A stretch of DNA of 64,000 nt, from positions 1 to 64,000 of the forward strand of contig CAMVLO010000015.1 in assembly GCA_947168365.1 (NCBI GenBank), read 5' to 3'. Position numbers and translations under genes: made by a program. Each line of letters begins with the position of its first letter. The first letter of the stretch is position 1. The notes under the pieces were generated by a model. It did not search any database. It was not told the origin of the DNA and saw only the letters and a list, made by a program, of their open reading frames with translations. The DNA comes from UBA3824 sp017541145 (GTDB lineage Bacteria; Bacteroidota; Bacteroidia; Bacteroidales; UBA3824). This document shows positions 8,515-18,976 of this stretch, one piece after another.

Positions 8515-10380
8515 ATGATAATGACATTTTTTAATAAACTTGGGATCAAAAAATCGCTATTGCTCATGATTTTACTTGCTGCATTAGCAATCGGAATCTG
8601 CATATACATCTCCACATCTTATATCGTAAAAGGAGTTTTGTCCGAATTAGTAGAAACAAATGTTGCTGCAGAATTGAAAACTGCGTTCAGACTTATGGAT
8701 GCAAATTACCTATTGCACGAAAATTCCAACAAAATTGTCATCAATAGCACAGAAACTGCGGTAAAATTGATGGGCGGCATTCAAGAACACGACGAAATTA
8801 TTGAATTGAACGGTGTACCAACAAAAAGATGGACAGTAAACGGTAAAACAATCAACGGTTCAAGTCTTGCAGAAACTATTGCTCATATCAACGACGGCGG
8901 TGCTTTTACAATTTTTCAAAAAACTTCACAAGGATATGTCAGAATTTCTACAAATGTAAAATCTTCCAACGGTCAAAATCCGCTCGGATCAAAAATGGAA
9001 CATCAAGCAGTTGTCAAAGCTATAGAATCTCATCAGGATTATATAGGTTTTACAGATATTCTTGGTACTCCGTATATTACATATTATCACCCGATTATGA
9101 AAGGCAACAGATTAATTGGTATGCTTTTCACCGGTCTTGAATATCAGAAACTTATGGACGAAAACAGCCGATTAAGCTCATACAAAATATTGGAACACGG
9201 CGAGATTGCATGGTTTACAACCGGAATCAATAAAAATGTAGAAACCAAAAGTTCATTTGTAAGCTTGCCGGATGATGTTTTCAAAAACATAATGAATTTT
9301 ACCAAGGAAGACGAAGTTAATACATTGTATTACAAAGACAAAGGCGAAAATTATGTAATACATTTTGCTTACTCAAAACGCTCAAACGGCTATCTGTGTT
9401 ACAAATATCCAGAGTCAGATAAATACAACTCACTCAGCAAAATAATGTGGACAATAATCATTACACTTTTGCTTGTAATTACATTATTGTTTATCTCAAT
9501 GACATATTATGTTAACAATTTGGTACAATCAATCGGTGGCGAACCAAGCGAAGTAGAAGACATGGTAATGGCATTTGCTGACGGCGATTTAAGAATGAAA
9601 AAAGTAAAAACCAATCCGACAGGAATCCTTGCTTCATGTTACAAAATGGCTAACAATCTTCGGGATATGGTCGGCAAATTGAAAGAAGGTGCTGAAAATA
9701 TCGGCAACTCGTCAAACGAAATCAACAAAACAACACAGTCATTGTCACAAACTTCAAACGAGCAGGCAGCAACAGCGGATCAAATCGTACAATCAGTTAA
9801 CTTCATCCAACAAGAAGTGGCAAACAATGCTGAAAAACGTAACGAAACCGCAGCTATTGCCGACAAGATAAAAGCCGATGTAGAAGAAGTTAAGCACAGT
9901 CAACAAGAAAACTTGAAGGCTGTACGCAATATTTCAGAAAAAATCGACATCATCAATGATATTGCATTCCAAACCAATATCTTGGCGCTAAATGCCGCAG
10001 TAGAAGCTGCACGCGCAGGCGAACATGGTAAAGGATTTGCCGTGGTAGCCGCTGAAATCAGAAAACTCGCCGAAAAAAGTAAAAATTCGGCAAATGATAT
10101 TATTGACGGTGCTAACAACACTGTACGTACTACGGAAATTGCAACTGTAAAACTGGAAGCGATAATTCCGGAAGTGGATAAGTGCGCTGAATTTGTGAAC
10201 GAAATTGCAGAAGCAGGCAAAAACCAATTGGATTCCATCAACTTGATTGACGAAAGCCTCAAACAACTCAATCAATCGATTCAAGCCAATGCCGCAGCAA
10301 GTGAAGAGCTTGCAGTTTCGGCTCAAGTGCTTGACGAACAAGCAGATACTTTCAAAACAGCGAACACTTTCAGACTTTAA
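8515..10380 (+). CDS. Methyl-accepting chemotaxis-type receptor with Cache sensor domain
   Basis: 621 residues. TM1 lies near 14-36. An extracytoplasmic Cache domain (about 40-300) includes GIQEHDEIIELNGVPTKRWT and GYVRISTNVKSSNG, typical of Cache3/Cache2-like sensors. TM2 is about 310-334. The C-terminal four-helix signalling domain carries the MCP hairpin tip (IAFQTNILALNAAVEAARAG) near residue 485. The family relays ligand binding to CheA/CheW. No che or flagellar gene lies in the window, so the output is unknown here; in non-motile Bacteroidota such receptors may serve other signalling. ATG 8515 or the in-frame ATG 8521 could start it. It is followed 39 bp later by a sugar-dehydrogenase gene, possibly cotranscribed. 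Confidence 0.88.
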   Translation: MIMTFFNKLGIKKSLLLMILLAALAIGICIYISTSYIVKGVLSELVETNVAAELKTAFRLMDANYLLHENSNKIVINSTETAVKLMGGIQEHDEIIELNGVPTKRWTVNGKTINGSSLAETIAHINDGGAFTIFQKTSQGYVRISTNVKSSNGQNPLGSKMEHQAVVKAIESHQDYIGFTDILGTPYITYYHPIMKGNRLIGMLFTGLEYQKLMDENSRLSSYKILEHGEIAWFTTGINKNVETKSSFVSLPDDVFKNIMNFTKEDEVNTLYYKDKGENYVIHFAYSKRSNGYLCYKYPESDKYNSLSKIMWTIIITLLLVITLLFISMTYYVNNLVQSIGGEPSEVEDMVMAFADGDLRMKKVKTNPTGILASCYKMANNLRDMVGKLKEGAENIGNSSNEINKTTQSLSQTSNEQAATADQIVQSVNFIQQEVANNAEKRNETAAIADKIKADVEEVKHSQQENLKAVRNISEKIDIINDIAFQTNILALNAAVEAARAGEHGKGFAVVAAEIRKLAEKSKNSANDIIDGANNTVRTTEIATVKLEAIIPEVDKCAEFVNEIAEAGKNQLDSINLIDESLKQLNQSIQANAAASEELAVSAQVLDEQADTFKTANTFRL

Positions 10381-10419
10381 GAAAAGAATCAATCATAAAA
10401 TAAAAATTAAGAATCATAA

Positions 10420-11634
10420 ATGCACAAGATTTGTGTGATTGGACTGGGATATGTAGGAAAACCTTTGGCTCAACTTTTTGCAACCAAATATCCGACCGTT
10501 GGTTTCGATACCGACAAAAGTAAAATAGAAAAAATATCCCGCGAAAAACCGCAATACTTGTGCACTTTTTATGAAACAGAAATCAAAGACTGCGACATCT
10601 ATATTGTGGCAGTTCCGACCCCCGTTGACCAAAATTATACACCAAACCTTCAACCGCTGATTTCGGCAACTAAAATTGTAGCCGGATGTCTCAAAATTAA
10701 TGACACTGTAATTTACGAAAGTACTGTTTATCCGGGAGTTACGGAAGAAGAATGTGTGCCTGTTTTGGAAAAAATCAGCGGCATGAAACTCAACAAAGAT
10801 TTTTTTGTGGGCTATTCTCCTGAACGCATAAATCCCGGCGATGACAAACACACGGTTGAAAATATCCAAAAAGTAACATCCGGCTCAAACCACGAAACGG
10901 CTGAAATGATTGACAAACTCTACAACTCTGTCCTAAAAAACGGAACTTACAAAGCCCAGTCAATAAAAGTAGCCGAAGCCGCAAAAATCATAGAAAATTG
11001 TCAACGGGATATTAACATCGCATTCATAAACGAACTTGCAAGGATTTTCAACGCCATGGGAATTGATACTCATGAGGTTTTGGAAGCCGCAGCCACCAAA
11101 TGGAACTTTCTGAAATTTGAACCGGGATTGGTTGGCGGACATTGCATTTCGGTAGATCCGTATTACCTGATAAACAAAGCCAAAGTTTACGGCGTGTATC
11201 CGCGCATAATGATGAACGCCCGACGACTGAACGACGGAATGGGCGAATACGTTGCAAATCAAACAATTAAATGTATGAACAAAAAAGGAATCGTTGTAAA
11301 AGATTCTACGATTTTGATTTTGGGTTTTACATTCAAAGAAAATTGTCCCGACATCCGAAATTCCAAAGTTGCCGACATCTATCACACACTTACGGAATAT
11401 ACGCACAATATCGAAATTGTTGACCCGCTGGCAGATAAACAATTGGTAATGAACGATTTCGGAATACAAATTACAAACGAAATTCATGTTAACAAAAAAT
11501 ACGACGCCATAATTCTTGCCGTAGCTCACAACGATTTCAAAAGCATTGATATTACGACTCTAAAAAACAGCAACGCCGTAGTTTATGACGTAAAAGGATT
11601 TTTTGACCGTAAGATGGTTGACGGCAGATTATAA
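10420..11634 (+). CDS. UDP-N-acetyl-hexosamine 6-dehydrogenase (WbpA/TviB-type nucleotide-sugar dehydrogenase)
   Basis: 404 residues of the UDP-glucose/GDP-mannose dehydrogenase family. The N-terminal NAD-binding GLGYVGKPLA is at about 8-17, the central domain carries the catalytic cysteine in GGHCISVDPYYL, and the C-terminal UDP-binding domain contains ILGFTFKENCPDIRNSK. The enzyme oxidises C6 of a UDP-N-acetyl sugar twice to the uronic acid, for capsule or O-antigen synthesis. The family resemblance is to the VipA/TviB/WbpA branch; the exact sugar cannot be told. No other surface-sugar genes are adjacent. It converges on the M1 peptidase gene, and the two stop codons overlap within TTATAA (11629-11634). 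Confidence 0.85.
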   Translation: MHKICVIGLGYVGKPLAQLFATKYPTVGFDTDKSKIEKISREKPQYLCTFYETEIKDCDIYIVAVPTPVDQNYTPNLQPLISATKIVAGCLKINDTVIYESTVYPGVTEEECVPVLEKISGMKLNKDFFVGYSPERINPGDDKHTVENIQKVTSGSNHETAEMIDKLYNSVLKNGTYKAQSIKVAEAAKIIENCQRDINIAFINELARIFNAMGIDTHEVLEAAATKWNFLKFEPGLVGGHCISVDPYYLINKAKVYGVYPRIMMNARRLNDGMGEYVANQTIKCMNKKGIVVKDSTILILGFTFKENCPDIRNSKVADIYHTLTEYTHNIEIVDPLADKQLVMNDFGIQITNEIHVNKKYDAIILAVAHNDFKSIDITTLKNSNAVVYDVKGFFDRKMVDGRL

Positions 11635-13494
11635 ATCATTAACAATATCGTCAAGACTATCGAGTTTTACAGTAAGACCTTTTCCGACAACATTCGGTAA
11701 AACATCGGAATACAACGTAATTATGCATGGAAACGTAACATAATCGAAATCGATGTAAATCTTTTTGTCATCATAACCCGATTCCCAAATATCCGCTTTT
11801 TTCAAAGCTTTTACGTAATTATAAGTTTTCTCAGGATTGTAAATCGAAACTCTTACCGGCAAAGGAATTTTTGAATTGTTGCTTACCAAAACATAATATC
11901 CAGAATTGTCACGACCTACTTTCTTGATTTTCAAGTCAGCAGGCTCACTAAACAACAACCAATCACGAAAAAACCAATTGAGATTTCTACCTGAAACAGT
12001 ATTGAAAGTATTGATGATGTCATCGGTTTTTACATGTTTGTTTCGCCAATTGCTAAACAAAGTCATAAAAGCATTTGTAACCGTATCACGCCCAATCATG
12101 TGATCCAAATAGTACCACATACACAACGATTTTACATACGAATTGAAAAACAACTCATTTTCAGTCAATTGAAAAGTTGGCGTATTCATCGATGAATGTG
12201 AATAGTCTAAATGATTTACCAAACAACTCACATCGAATCTTGACGAAAAATCTAGAATAGAAACCTCATTAACATCCGATTCAAAATCCGCACTAACATC
12301 ATTAAAATAATAATACGGCAACCGCATTGCAAAACCTTCATCAATCCAACCGTCTTTAGCTTGATTGACACCGACAAGAAACGGTGCGTAAGTATGCGCA
12401 ATCTCGTGACGTGTAGCAACATTAACATCGTGATCCGCCAACACGTTCACAATCATCGGAAATTCCATCGAACCGTAACATTCCGACCTCAAAAAAACTG
12501 TCATTTGCGGATACGGATACGATACGCCCGGCTCTATCTCGGAAAAATATTCGATTAAATCCCGTATCTTGTTTGCATAATTAGAAAAATAATTAAATCG
12601 TTTTGTTTGCGGAGTAACAACATAAAAATTTACTTTTTGACTATTTTTCATAGTAAAAGTACAACCATCCAATTCAAAGTTTTTCACCGCACAAAACGCA
12701 AAATCACCGATTGTATCCGACTTAAAACGAAATGTTGTAGTATCGTTTTTCAAACAATTATCACCCGAAATTATTTTTACAGATTTGTCACTGTTGTCAG
12801 CCTCAAGAAATTTTGTTTCAGTAGCCTCGTTGAAAATTTCAGAACGATTTTGCAAAACGCCGCTTCCCAAAACGTAATAACCGTCAGGCAATGTGATATT
12901 TACATCATAATTTGCAAATTCAAAATAATGTTCTTCAATTCCGGAATGTTGAATTGTATCCCACCCGTCAACATCGTCATAAACAGCAATTTGCGGATAC
13001 CAATAACCGACAAACCACGAATCGTTATGATATTTACCGATACGGACACTCGGATTTTCAGGCAATTTTTCTTCCCACGAGATATTGAAAATCAAACTCT
13101 TACCCGGTTTCAACGGCCTACGGAGTTTTACAATCATCTTTGTACCGTCTACAGTGTACTCCTGATTTTTTTTACCGATTTTTACATAATTGAATTTAAC
13201 ACCGTCGCCTAAATCAGAATTAACCAAATCAACCTTTACATTTTTATTACCTTTTTTGTACAAGTTCAAATATACATTGAAAACAATAATATCGAGCTGT
13301 TCAGGCGAATTATTTTTGTAAACAATTGATTCTGTACCTTTTAGCACACCATTTTTAGGATCAAAGAAAGCATTGATCTTGTAATCAGAAAAATTTTGCC
13401 AATAATCAGGGCCCGGAGTACCGTCGTCGTTACGGGTTTGCGCATTCACCGCAAACGCCGCAAAGACAAACAGTAATAGCAAGTATCTTTTCAT
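11629..13494 (-). CDS. Exported M1-family (gluzincin) aminopeptidase-like metallopeptidase
   Basis: 621 residues with a signal peptide (KRYLLLLFVFAAFAVNAQ). The N-terminal beta domain is typical of M1 enzymes. YGSMEFP replaces the GAMEN exopeptidase motif, and the zinc site reads HEIAHTYAPFLVG...GWIDEGFA: HExxH, 18 residues, then Glu. A C-terminal region of beta strands follows (about 530-621). The role is probably hydrolysis of peptides in the periplasm. It lies 48 bp downstream of the large AlbA_2 gene in the same direction and may be read with it. No C-terminal type IX secretion tail was noticed. Confidence 0.85.
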   Translation of the reverse strand: MKRYLLLLFVFAAFAVNAQTRNDDGTPGPDYWQNFSDYKINAFFDPKNGVLKGTESIVYKNNSPEQLDIIVFNVYLNLYKKGNKNVKVDLVNSDLGDGVKFNYVKIGKKNQEYTVDGTKMIVKLRRPLKPGKSLIFNISWEEKLPENPSVRIGKYHNDSWFVGYWYPQIAVYDDVDGWDTIQHSGIEEHYFEFANYDVNITLPDGYYVLGSGVLQNRSEIFNEATETKFLEADNSDKSVKIISGDNCLKNDTTTFRFKSDTIGDFAFCAVKNFELDGCTFTMKNSQKVNFYVVTPQTKRFNYFSNYANKIRDLIEYFSEIEPGVSYPYPQMTVFLRSECYGSMEFPMIVNVLADHDVNVATRHEIAHTYAPFLVGVNQAKDGWIDEGFAMRLPYYYFNDVSADFESDVNEVSILDFSSRFDVSCLVNHLDYSHSSMNTPTFQLTENELFFNSYVKSLCMWYYLDHMIGRDTVTNAFMTLFSNWRNKHVKTDDIINTFNTVSGRNLNWFFRDWLLFSEPADLKIKKVGRDNSGYYVLVSNNSKIPLPVRVSIYNPEKTYNYVKALKKADIWESGYDDKKIYIDFDYVTFPCIITLYSDVLPNVVGKGLTVKLDSLDDIVNDL

Positions 13495-13542
13495 ATCATT
13501 TTGATTTTGGATAATACAAATTGCAAATGCAACAAGTATACC

Positions 13543-16500
13543 CTAAACGATAAGACCGGGCAATGAATTTACAACATTTTGACCTGTAATGCCTTTCAAA
13601 AATGTTCCAAGATCCTGACGTTTAGGATTAAGAGCCACACCTTTTTCGATATGAGGCACAATCTCAATATAATGAACGCCTTTGTACTCGGTATCGCACA
13701 TCGTTGTACCGGCATCTTGCATATTTGCTTCAGGAATATTAGAGATGTCATCATAACGGATTCGTTTGCTGTCACGAATATCAATAAGTCCCGAAACAAG
13801 TTCGTCGCTGTCTTGCGCTATACTTGCATAAATCAGCTTCTTAGCAAAGTAACGGCGGAAAACATGTCCTTTTTCTTTTTGTAACAATTTACTTATGCTG
13901 ACTTTGGATACTGCACCGTTTTCGTAAACAAGTATCAACCAATGTTCTTGCTCATCGTCGTGAATTGCAAGTTCCAACTTGTAATCGTCCTCACAATAAT
14001 CATCGTCGTCAATAATTTTGTACTCGTTGTCACCAAAAATACAAAGATAAGCCACAACCGGAATAAAATCATCTTCGTAAGAATGTAAAACATTTTTGCG
14101 TGTTCGGCTTGTTTGAATTTTCTCAACTTTCGGAGATTCTACAATGACTTTGCTTTTTACCGGTGCTACGGGTTGTACAGGCTGAACGACTTCAACCGGC
14201 ACTTCCGGAATTTCATCTTTTGTTGTAAGATTATGATCTTTAGCCCATTGCTTGCGATTCTGAATAAAAATCGGTAAATATTCTTTGTTGATTTTTCTAC
14301 AAGATTTACCGATACGCTCGTAATAATCACCGCCAAGACTCACCGGATTAGGACACGGTGTAATCTCAATAATCAAAACATGAGATTTTACTTTGTCGTC
14401 CCAACTTGTACGGACATAATGCGCTGCCTCTTGAGACAACTGTGTGGCTATCTGATTGTTAACATAATCTTCGTAATGGTCGGTATTGTTGTTGAACTGC
14501 TTGAATTTCAAATCCTCAGCAAGACCGAATTCGTAACCCTGATCGTTGACACCGAGATAAAGTTTTCCGCCCTCGGCATTAAGAAATGCACAAATCTCGC
14601 TGAGAATCTTGGTAGTTTGAGCAACAATATTGGCATGCATTGTATTTTCGGGATAAACGATACTGGTTTTGAACTCGGTATTGAAAGTTTCTTTACCGTA
14701 AAATTTCTTGTCAGTTTCGTTGCTGCGAAGTTTCAGAATACCGCGAATTTTGTTCAAAATACTGTCAGCCATATCAAGACCACCGGCTTTTTTTATCATA
14801 TTGTGAGACATCACCAACGATGCAAGATTCTGTAACTGAACGTCTTCACGATTCATACTGAGTTTATAAAGTTCGTCGTAATGTTCATCACTATTCAACC
14901 ATGAAACAATTTTCATCTGGAGAAATTCCCGATGCAGAACACTGTCTTGAGAGAAACTTGAAACATGCTCTTGACAAAGCGCACTCAAACTCTCATCCGT
15001 AAATGTATTGTTGATAGCAAAATCATTAAGTAACTCAATCAAACTCAGGCGTTTGATATAATATTGTTCGCGATCGCTATTGATAATTTTTGAAATCACA
15101 CGGCAAAACGAGATGTAATTGTATGCTTTGATATAATCGTTTTCGCAACTTGAATACGCTTCAATTATATTCATAAGTTCGTTAACATACGATGCGTCAA
15201 TAACATCTATGGCATTATTTTCTTCCTCGTCTTCAGAGAAATAAACCTCGTTGTTAGCATAATTTTCCATAAGATTGTGGAACGCATCCGAAAGGCTGAA
15301 CAGATTGTGCTCCACGTCATGAACATAAGTTGCGTTGATAAAAGGCGGATAACCGGGTTTCGGCTGGTAAACTTCCACCACATTGCCCGGACGGAGAATA
15401 TCGAGAGAAACACCGTCTTCCACGTCAACAGAAATCGAAAGTCCGTCGGTAGAGACAGCCGGCATACGTGTTGCGCCCTCTTTCGGATTCATAATTTGAC
15501 AAACAATTCGGCTGTTGATATTGAATTTTTCATCACGGTATTCCTCCATGAAAGCAAAAATCAAATCTTTCATCTTGAAAATATACTCACCGTCGTCATC
15601 CACAGACACTTCGGCACGAAATTTCAACGGACGACCGCCATATTCAAACGCTGCTACACTCAGGCTGCCGGGATAATACGGAACGATGTCTTCAATACTG
15701 ATTTTACCTTTTGCATCGTCGTAACCTTCATCTACAACCATACATTCAAAAGCCGAATCACCGGGAAGTTTTCGTGTAATTATAATTGTAACCTCCGCAC
15801 CTTCCAACAATCGTTTTACTACTTTTACAGGTTTTTCACGAACAGTATCGAAAATGGATTTGTTGATAAAACTCCAAAGCTGCTTGTAATGACGGATAGA
15901 ATTGGAATTGTCGCGCTGAATCTCCATGGCAGGCGACTCGCTGAGTTTCAATGTAAGATTATGCCACAATGCCTGTTTTGAAAATTGTGGAATATAACAA
16001 TTATCGTTTGTAACATCGGCTGCCGAAATACTGATATTTCCGCTTTTGATAAGAATTTTTGCCTTTTCGGTATTGTAACAAACCGAATCGGTATTTGCGT
16101 TCAAAACATCGGAAACTTGATTTGAAATGATATTCGCCAAAAGTTCAGAATCATCAGAATCAATTGAGTATAAAGTATTAACATTGGAATCCGAAATAAG
16201 ATTGAACAATGCTTCGTCAACAAGTTTCTGAGGTTCAAGAACATTCATTCTACTACAAAGTCTGTACAAAATAGTACGATTGAGAGTAGCATCAAAAAGG
16301 CTGCTTTGTCCGCCGTCCGAAAGATTAAGCTGCATGATAAGAGCCTGAATCATAACCCGCACCGTTTCATTATCAGAAATCAGCAAATCAGGACGTTTGT
16401 AATTTGTAGAGATGTAATATTCAAGAAGTTTTATCCAAAGAGTTCTGAAAGGTTTTCGTTTCCAAATAGCGATGTTGTGACCTCTTAAAATATTAAGAAT

Positions 16501-17412
16501 CCTCGGCATATTTTCATCCATGAGATCGAAATCGAGGAGAAAAATACAAAGCAGAATATAAAAATTTTTGTTGGGATGGTACAAGAAACAACTGGTATCC
16601 AAGCGACCAAGTATCGCATCAATTTCGCCTTTAGCATTACCTTTGTTAACAAAATCAATAGCGTAAGAGTAATAACTTGTCTGCTCAATCATGTCAGAAA
16701 AACGGTTCTCGATAAGTGTTCGCTCGTTGATATCAGCACATTCATCAAGCATCATTGAGGATTCCAACGCATTAAGAAGGTGCTCGCGAAGATTTTTCAA
16801 ATTAGTAACCAACTCCTCGGACCCCATCCCTTCTGCCATTTTTACAAGCCATTTATGACACTCAGAATCAAAAAGATCAAGGTTAATATTATTATCCAAA
16901 AGTAAAAGCCTCAAGGACTCGTTGTTCCAAGGCGTATCGCCGATATAATCTTTCAAAATATTTTGAGTAAGCGAAAAACCGGAAGTATCAGCCAAAAGTT
17001 TTTGTACGAGTTCTACTTTTACACCTTTGGAATAAATGCCTGTAATTCTACATCTTAATATCGGAGTAAGAGCCGGATTCGGAACAAGCTCCTTGGCAAT
17101 TTTGGCTGTAAAACCGTGCTCCTCCTGCAAAAGATGATAATCGGTAGCTGTTCGCTGGATTTTAAACTCGGCAACATCGCCTTTCTTATAAAACTCGCCT
17201 ATCAAATATTCAAGATCTTGTTTTATATGAATACCTTCGCGGCTGTATTCTACTATACACCTCAACTCCGAAGGCGTATCAAGTTCGCGCTGATACGGCA
17301 ATTGTGCTACTCTGTAAATTTTATCTTGGTACTCAACAACATACTCGTTGGACCCGTCATCTATTCTACATACTTTTACTAGAATAGTATCCTTTTGTTT
17401 TGAATTGTTCAT
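13543..17412 (-). CDS. Large AlbA_2 (Schlafen-like) domain protein
   Basis: 1289 residues. The N-terminal 130 residues look like one or two OB/S1-type beta barrels (VCRIDDGSNEYVVEYQDKIY; GDVAEFKIQRT...CRITGIYSKGVKVELVQ). A long helical middle has no family I recognise. At about 905-1050 is an AlbA_2 domain: TEFKTSIVYPEN, an AFLNAEGGKLYLGVND core and YYERIGKSCRKI. AlbA_2/Schlafen domains bind nucleic acids or nucleotides and in some proteins cleave RNA. A charged Pro/Val linker near 1060-1085 and a further C-terminal domain complete it. Nothing suggests export. A role in RNA or stress biology is possible but not shown. It follows nhaC by 118 bp on the same strand. Confidence 0.75.
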   Translation of the reverse strand: MNNSKQKDTILVKVCRIDDGSNEYVVEYQDKIYRVAQLPYQRELDTPSELRCIVEYSREGIHIKQDLEYLIGEFYKKGDVAEFKIQRTATDYHLLQEEHGFTAKIAKELVPNPALTPILRCRITGIYSKGVKVELVQKLLADTSGFSLTQNILKDYIGDTPWNNESLRLLLLDNNINLDLFDSECHKWLVKMAEGMGSEELVTNLKNLREHLLNALESSMMLDECADINERTLIENRFSDMIEQTSYYSYAIDFVNKGNAKGEIDAILGRLDTSCFLYHPNKNFYILLCIFLLDFDLMDENMPRILNILRGHNIAIWKRKPFRTLWIKLLEYYISTNYKRPDLLISDNETVRVMIQALIMQLNLSDGGQSSLFDATLNRTILYRLCSRMNVLEPQKLVDEALFNLISDSNVNTLYSIDSDDSELLANIISNQVSDVLNANTDSVCYNTEKAKILIKSGNISISAADVTNDNCYIPQFSKQALWHNLTLKLSESPAMEIQRDNSNSIRHYKQLWSFINKSIFDTVREKPVKVVKRLLEGAEVTIIITRKLPGDSAFECMVVDEGYDDAKGKISIEDIVPYYPGSLSVAAFEYGGRPLKFRAEVSVDDDGEYIFKMKDLIFAFMEEYRDEKFNINSRIVCQIMNPKEGATRMPAVSTDGLSISVDVEDGVSLDILRPGNVVEVYQPKPGYPPFINATYVHDVEHNLFSLSDAFHNLMENYANNEVYFSEDEEENNAIDVIDASYVNELMNIIEAYSSCENDYIKAYNYISFCRVISKIINSDREQYYIKRLSLIELLNDFAINNTFTDESLSALCQEHVSSFSQDSVLHREFLQMKIVSWLNSDEHYDELYKLSMNREDVQLQNLASLVMSHNMIKKAGGLDMADSILNKIRGILKLRSNETDKKFYGKETFNTEFKTSIVYPENTMHANIVAQTTKILSEICAFLNAEGGKLYLGVNDQGYEFGLAEDLKFKQFNNNTDHYEDYVNNQIATQLSQEAAHYVRTSWDDKVKSHVLIIEITPCPNPVSLGGDYYERIGKSCRKINKEYLPIFIQNRKQWAKDHNLTTKDEIPEVPVEVVQPVQPVAPVKSKVIVESPKVEKIQTSRTRKNVLHSYEDDFIPVVAYLCIFGDNEYKIIDDDDYCEDDYKLELAIHDDEQEHWLILVYENGAVSKVSISKLLQKEKGHVFRRYFAKKLIYASIAQDSDELVSGLIDIRDSKRIRYDDISNIPEANMQDAGTTMCDTEYKGVHYIEIVPHIEKGVALNPKRQDLGTFLKGITGQNVVNSLPGLIV

Positions 17413-17530
17413 ATATCTAATTTTTTATTTTGCACAAATTAAATAAAAAATTTTGTAAATATGAAACGAATTTCAAATAATAATATAAAAAAAAATAACA
17501 AAACAGCTCTAAAACCAAAATGTACAAATA

Positions 17531-18829
17531 TCAAGCATTTACAACAGGTCTGCTCACAAATTTCGGAAATTTCAGCACGATAGACAACACTGCTACAATC
17601 AACAAAATCAAAGGATAATAAAGATACATAATGATATCAACCGGCTGAGTGTTTGACAGTTGCGATGCTTGAAGCAATTGAGCACCGTATGGCAAAAGTC
17701 CTTGAGCAAAACACGAAAATGTATCCAAAATACTTGCAGCTTTGCGCGGATCGATATTGTATTTACGTGCAATTTGCGCTGAAACAGTTCCGACAGTAAG
17801 TATTGCAATTGTATTGTTTGCTGTACAAATATTTGTAAGAACCACGAGCGAACCGATACAAAATTCGCCGCCGCGTTGTCCTGAAATTTTCGCTGTAACT
17901 TTCTGAGTGATATAGTCAATACCGCCGTTGTAACGGATAAGTTCCAACATACCGGCAGCCAACAATGATACAATAATAAGTTCCGACATCCCGAGTATAC
18001 CATCTCCCAGAGAATCAAGCAATTGAATACCATTGAAACTTCCTGTTAAAAGTCCGACTATGGCGGTTAAAAGAACTCCAACCGACAAAACAATCATCAC
18101 ACTTACGCCAAACAATGCTGAAACAAGTACAACGAAATATGGTAACACTTTGATATATTCGATGTTAGCAACCTGCTCTACCGGTTTGATGTCAGCTCCT
18201 ACAAAAAAGTAAATTACAAGCATAATCAGCGCAGCAGGAAAAACAATGAAAGCATTAGCCTTGAACTTGTCGGACATCTTACAGCCTTGAGTTTGAGTAG
18301 CTACCACGGTGGTATCCGATATAAAAGAAAGATTGTCACCGAAAAATGCACCACCAACCACAACAGCCGTAATCATAGCCGGCTCAACTCCAATTTGTTC
18401 TGCAAGTCCCACAGCCACAGGAGTTAACGCTGCGATTGTACCAACCGAAGTTCCGATAGAAAGACTGATAAAACAAGCGGCAAGAAACAATCCCGGAATC
18501 ACAAAAGACGCCGGCAAAAGCGACAATGTAAGATTAACAGTGGCATCCACCGCGCCCATCATTTTGGCGGAAGTTGCAAACGCTCCGGCAAGAATAAAAA
18601 TCCAAATCATCAGCATTACATTCTTGTTGCCCGAGCCACGAGAAAATCGTGTAAGTCGCTGTTCTAAAGTAAGTCCACGTGTAATGGAAATTGCATAAAC
18701 ACAAGAAAGTAAAAATGCAACTGAAACCGGTACAGCATAAAAGTCTTTTAAAATAACCGAAAGTCCAAAGTATACCAGTACAAAAAAAATAAGCGGTGTT
18801 AAAGCCCAAAAGTTAATCTTTTTTGTCAT
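17531..18829 (-). CDS. nhaC: NhaC-family Na+/H+ antiporter
   Basis: 432 residues with about ten membrane segments. The family hallmarks include SIGTSVGTIAALTPVAVGLA and a downstream GGAFFGDNLSFISDTTVVATQ stretch, the conserved Gly-Asp-x-x-SPISDTT-like loop of NhaC antiporters. It would exchange cytoplasmic sodium for protons across the inner membrane, which fits a cell that builds a sodium gradient with the Na+-NQR encoded 9 kb away. The substrate could also be malate/lactate coupled as in NhaC relatives such as MleN. ATG 18829 starts directly in a typical basic, then hydrophobic, N-terminus. Confidence 0.85.
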   Translation of the reverse strand: MTKKINFWALTPLIFFVLVYFGLSVILKDFYAVPVSVAFLLSCVYAISITRGLTLEQRLTRFSRGSGNKNVMLMIWIFILAGAFATSAKMMGAVDATVNLTLSLLPASFVIPGLFLAACFISLSIGTSVGTIAALTPVAVGLAEQIGVEPAMITAVVVGGAFFGDNLSFISDTTVVATQTQGCKMSDKFKANAFIVFPAALIMLVIYFFVGADIKPVEQVANIEYIKVLPYFVVLVSALFGVSVMIVLSVGVLLTAIVGLLTGSFNGIQLLDSLGDGILGMSELIIVSLLAAGMLELIRYNGGIDYITQKVTAKISGQRGGEFCIGSLVVLTNICTANNTIAILTVGTVSAQIARKYNIDPRKAASILDTFSCFAQGLLPYGAQLLQASQLSNTQPVDIIMYLYYPLILLIVAVLSIVLKFPKFVSRPVVNA

Positions 18830-18910
18830 CTTATAATCAATTAATTTTCAGGCGCAAAATTAAAAAAATAAATTAGAATTTCTAATAACATAAAAATGCA
18901 AAATTACACA

Positions 18911-18947
18911 AAAAAAAGACCCTATGAAATTTTAAATTCATAGGGTC
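18911..18947 (-). terminator. Terminator of the four-repeat protein gene
   Basis: On the minus strand GACCCTATGAA (18947-18937) pairs perfectly with TTCATAGGGTC (18928-18918), followed by seven T residues (18917-18911). Confidence 0.9.
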
Positions 18948-18976
18948 TATAACAAAAATATAAAATGTTTGTAAAA

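Noticed and set aside
10414..11529. Minus-strand frames opposite the nucleotide-sugar dehydrogenase
   Set aside because: Phe/Cys-rich products without motifs, lying wholly within a well-supported gene.
11629..11634. Overlapping convergent stop codons in TTATAA as a regulatory feature
   Set aside because: Common in compact genomes; no hairpin or other signal accompanies it.
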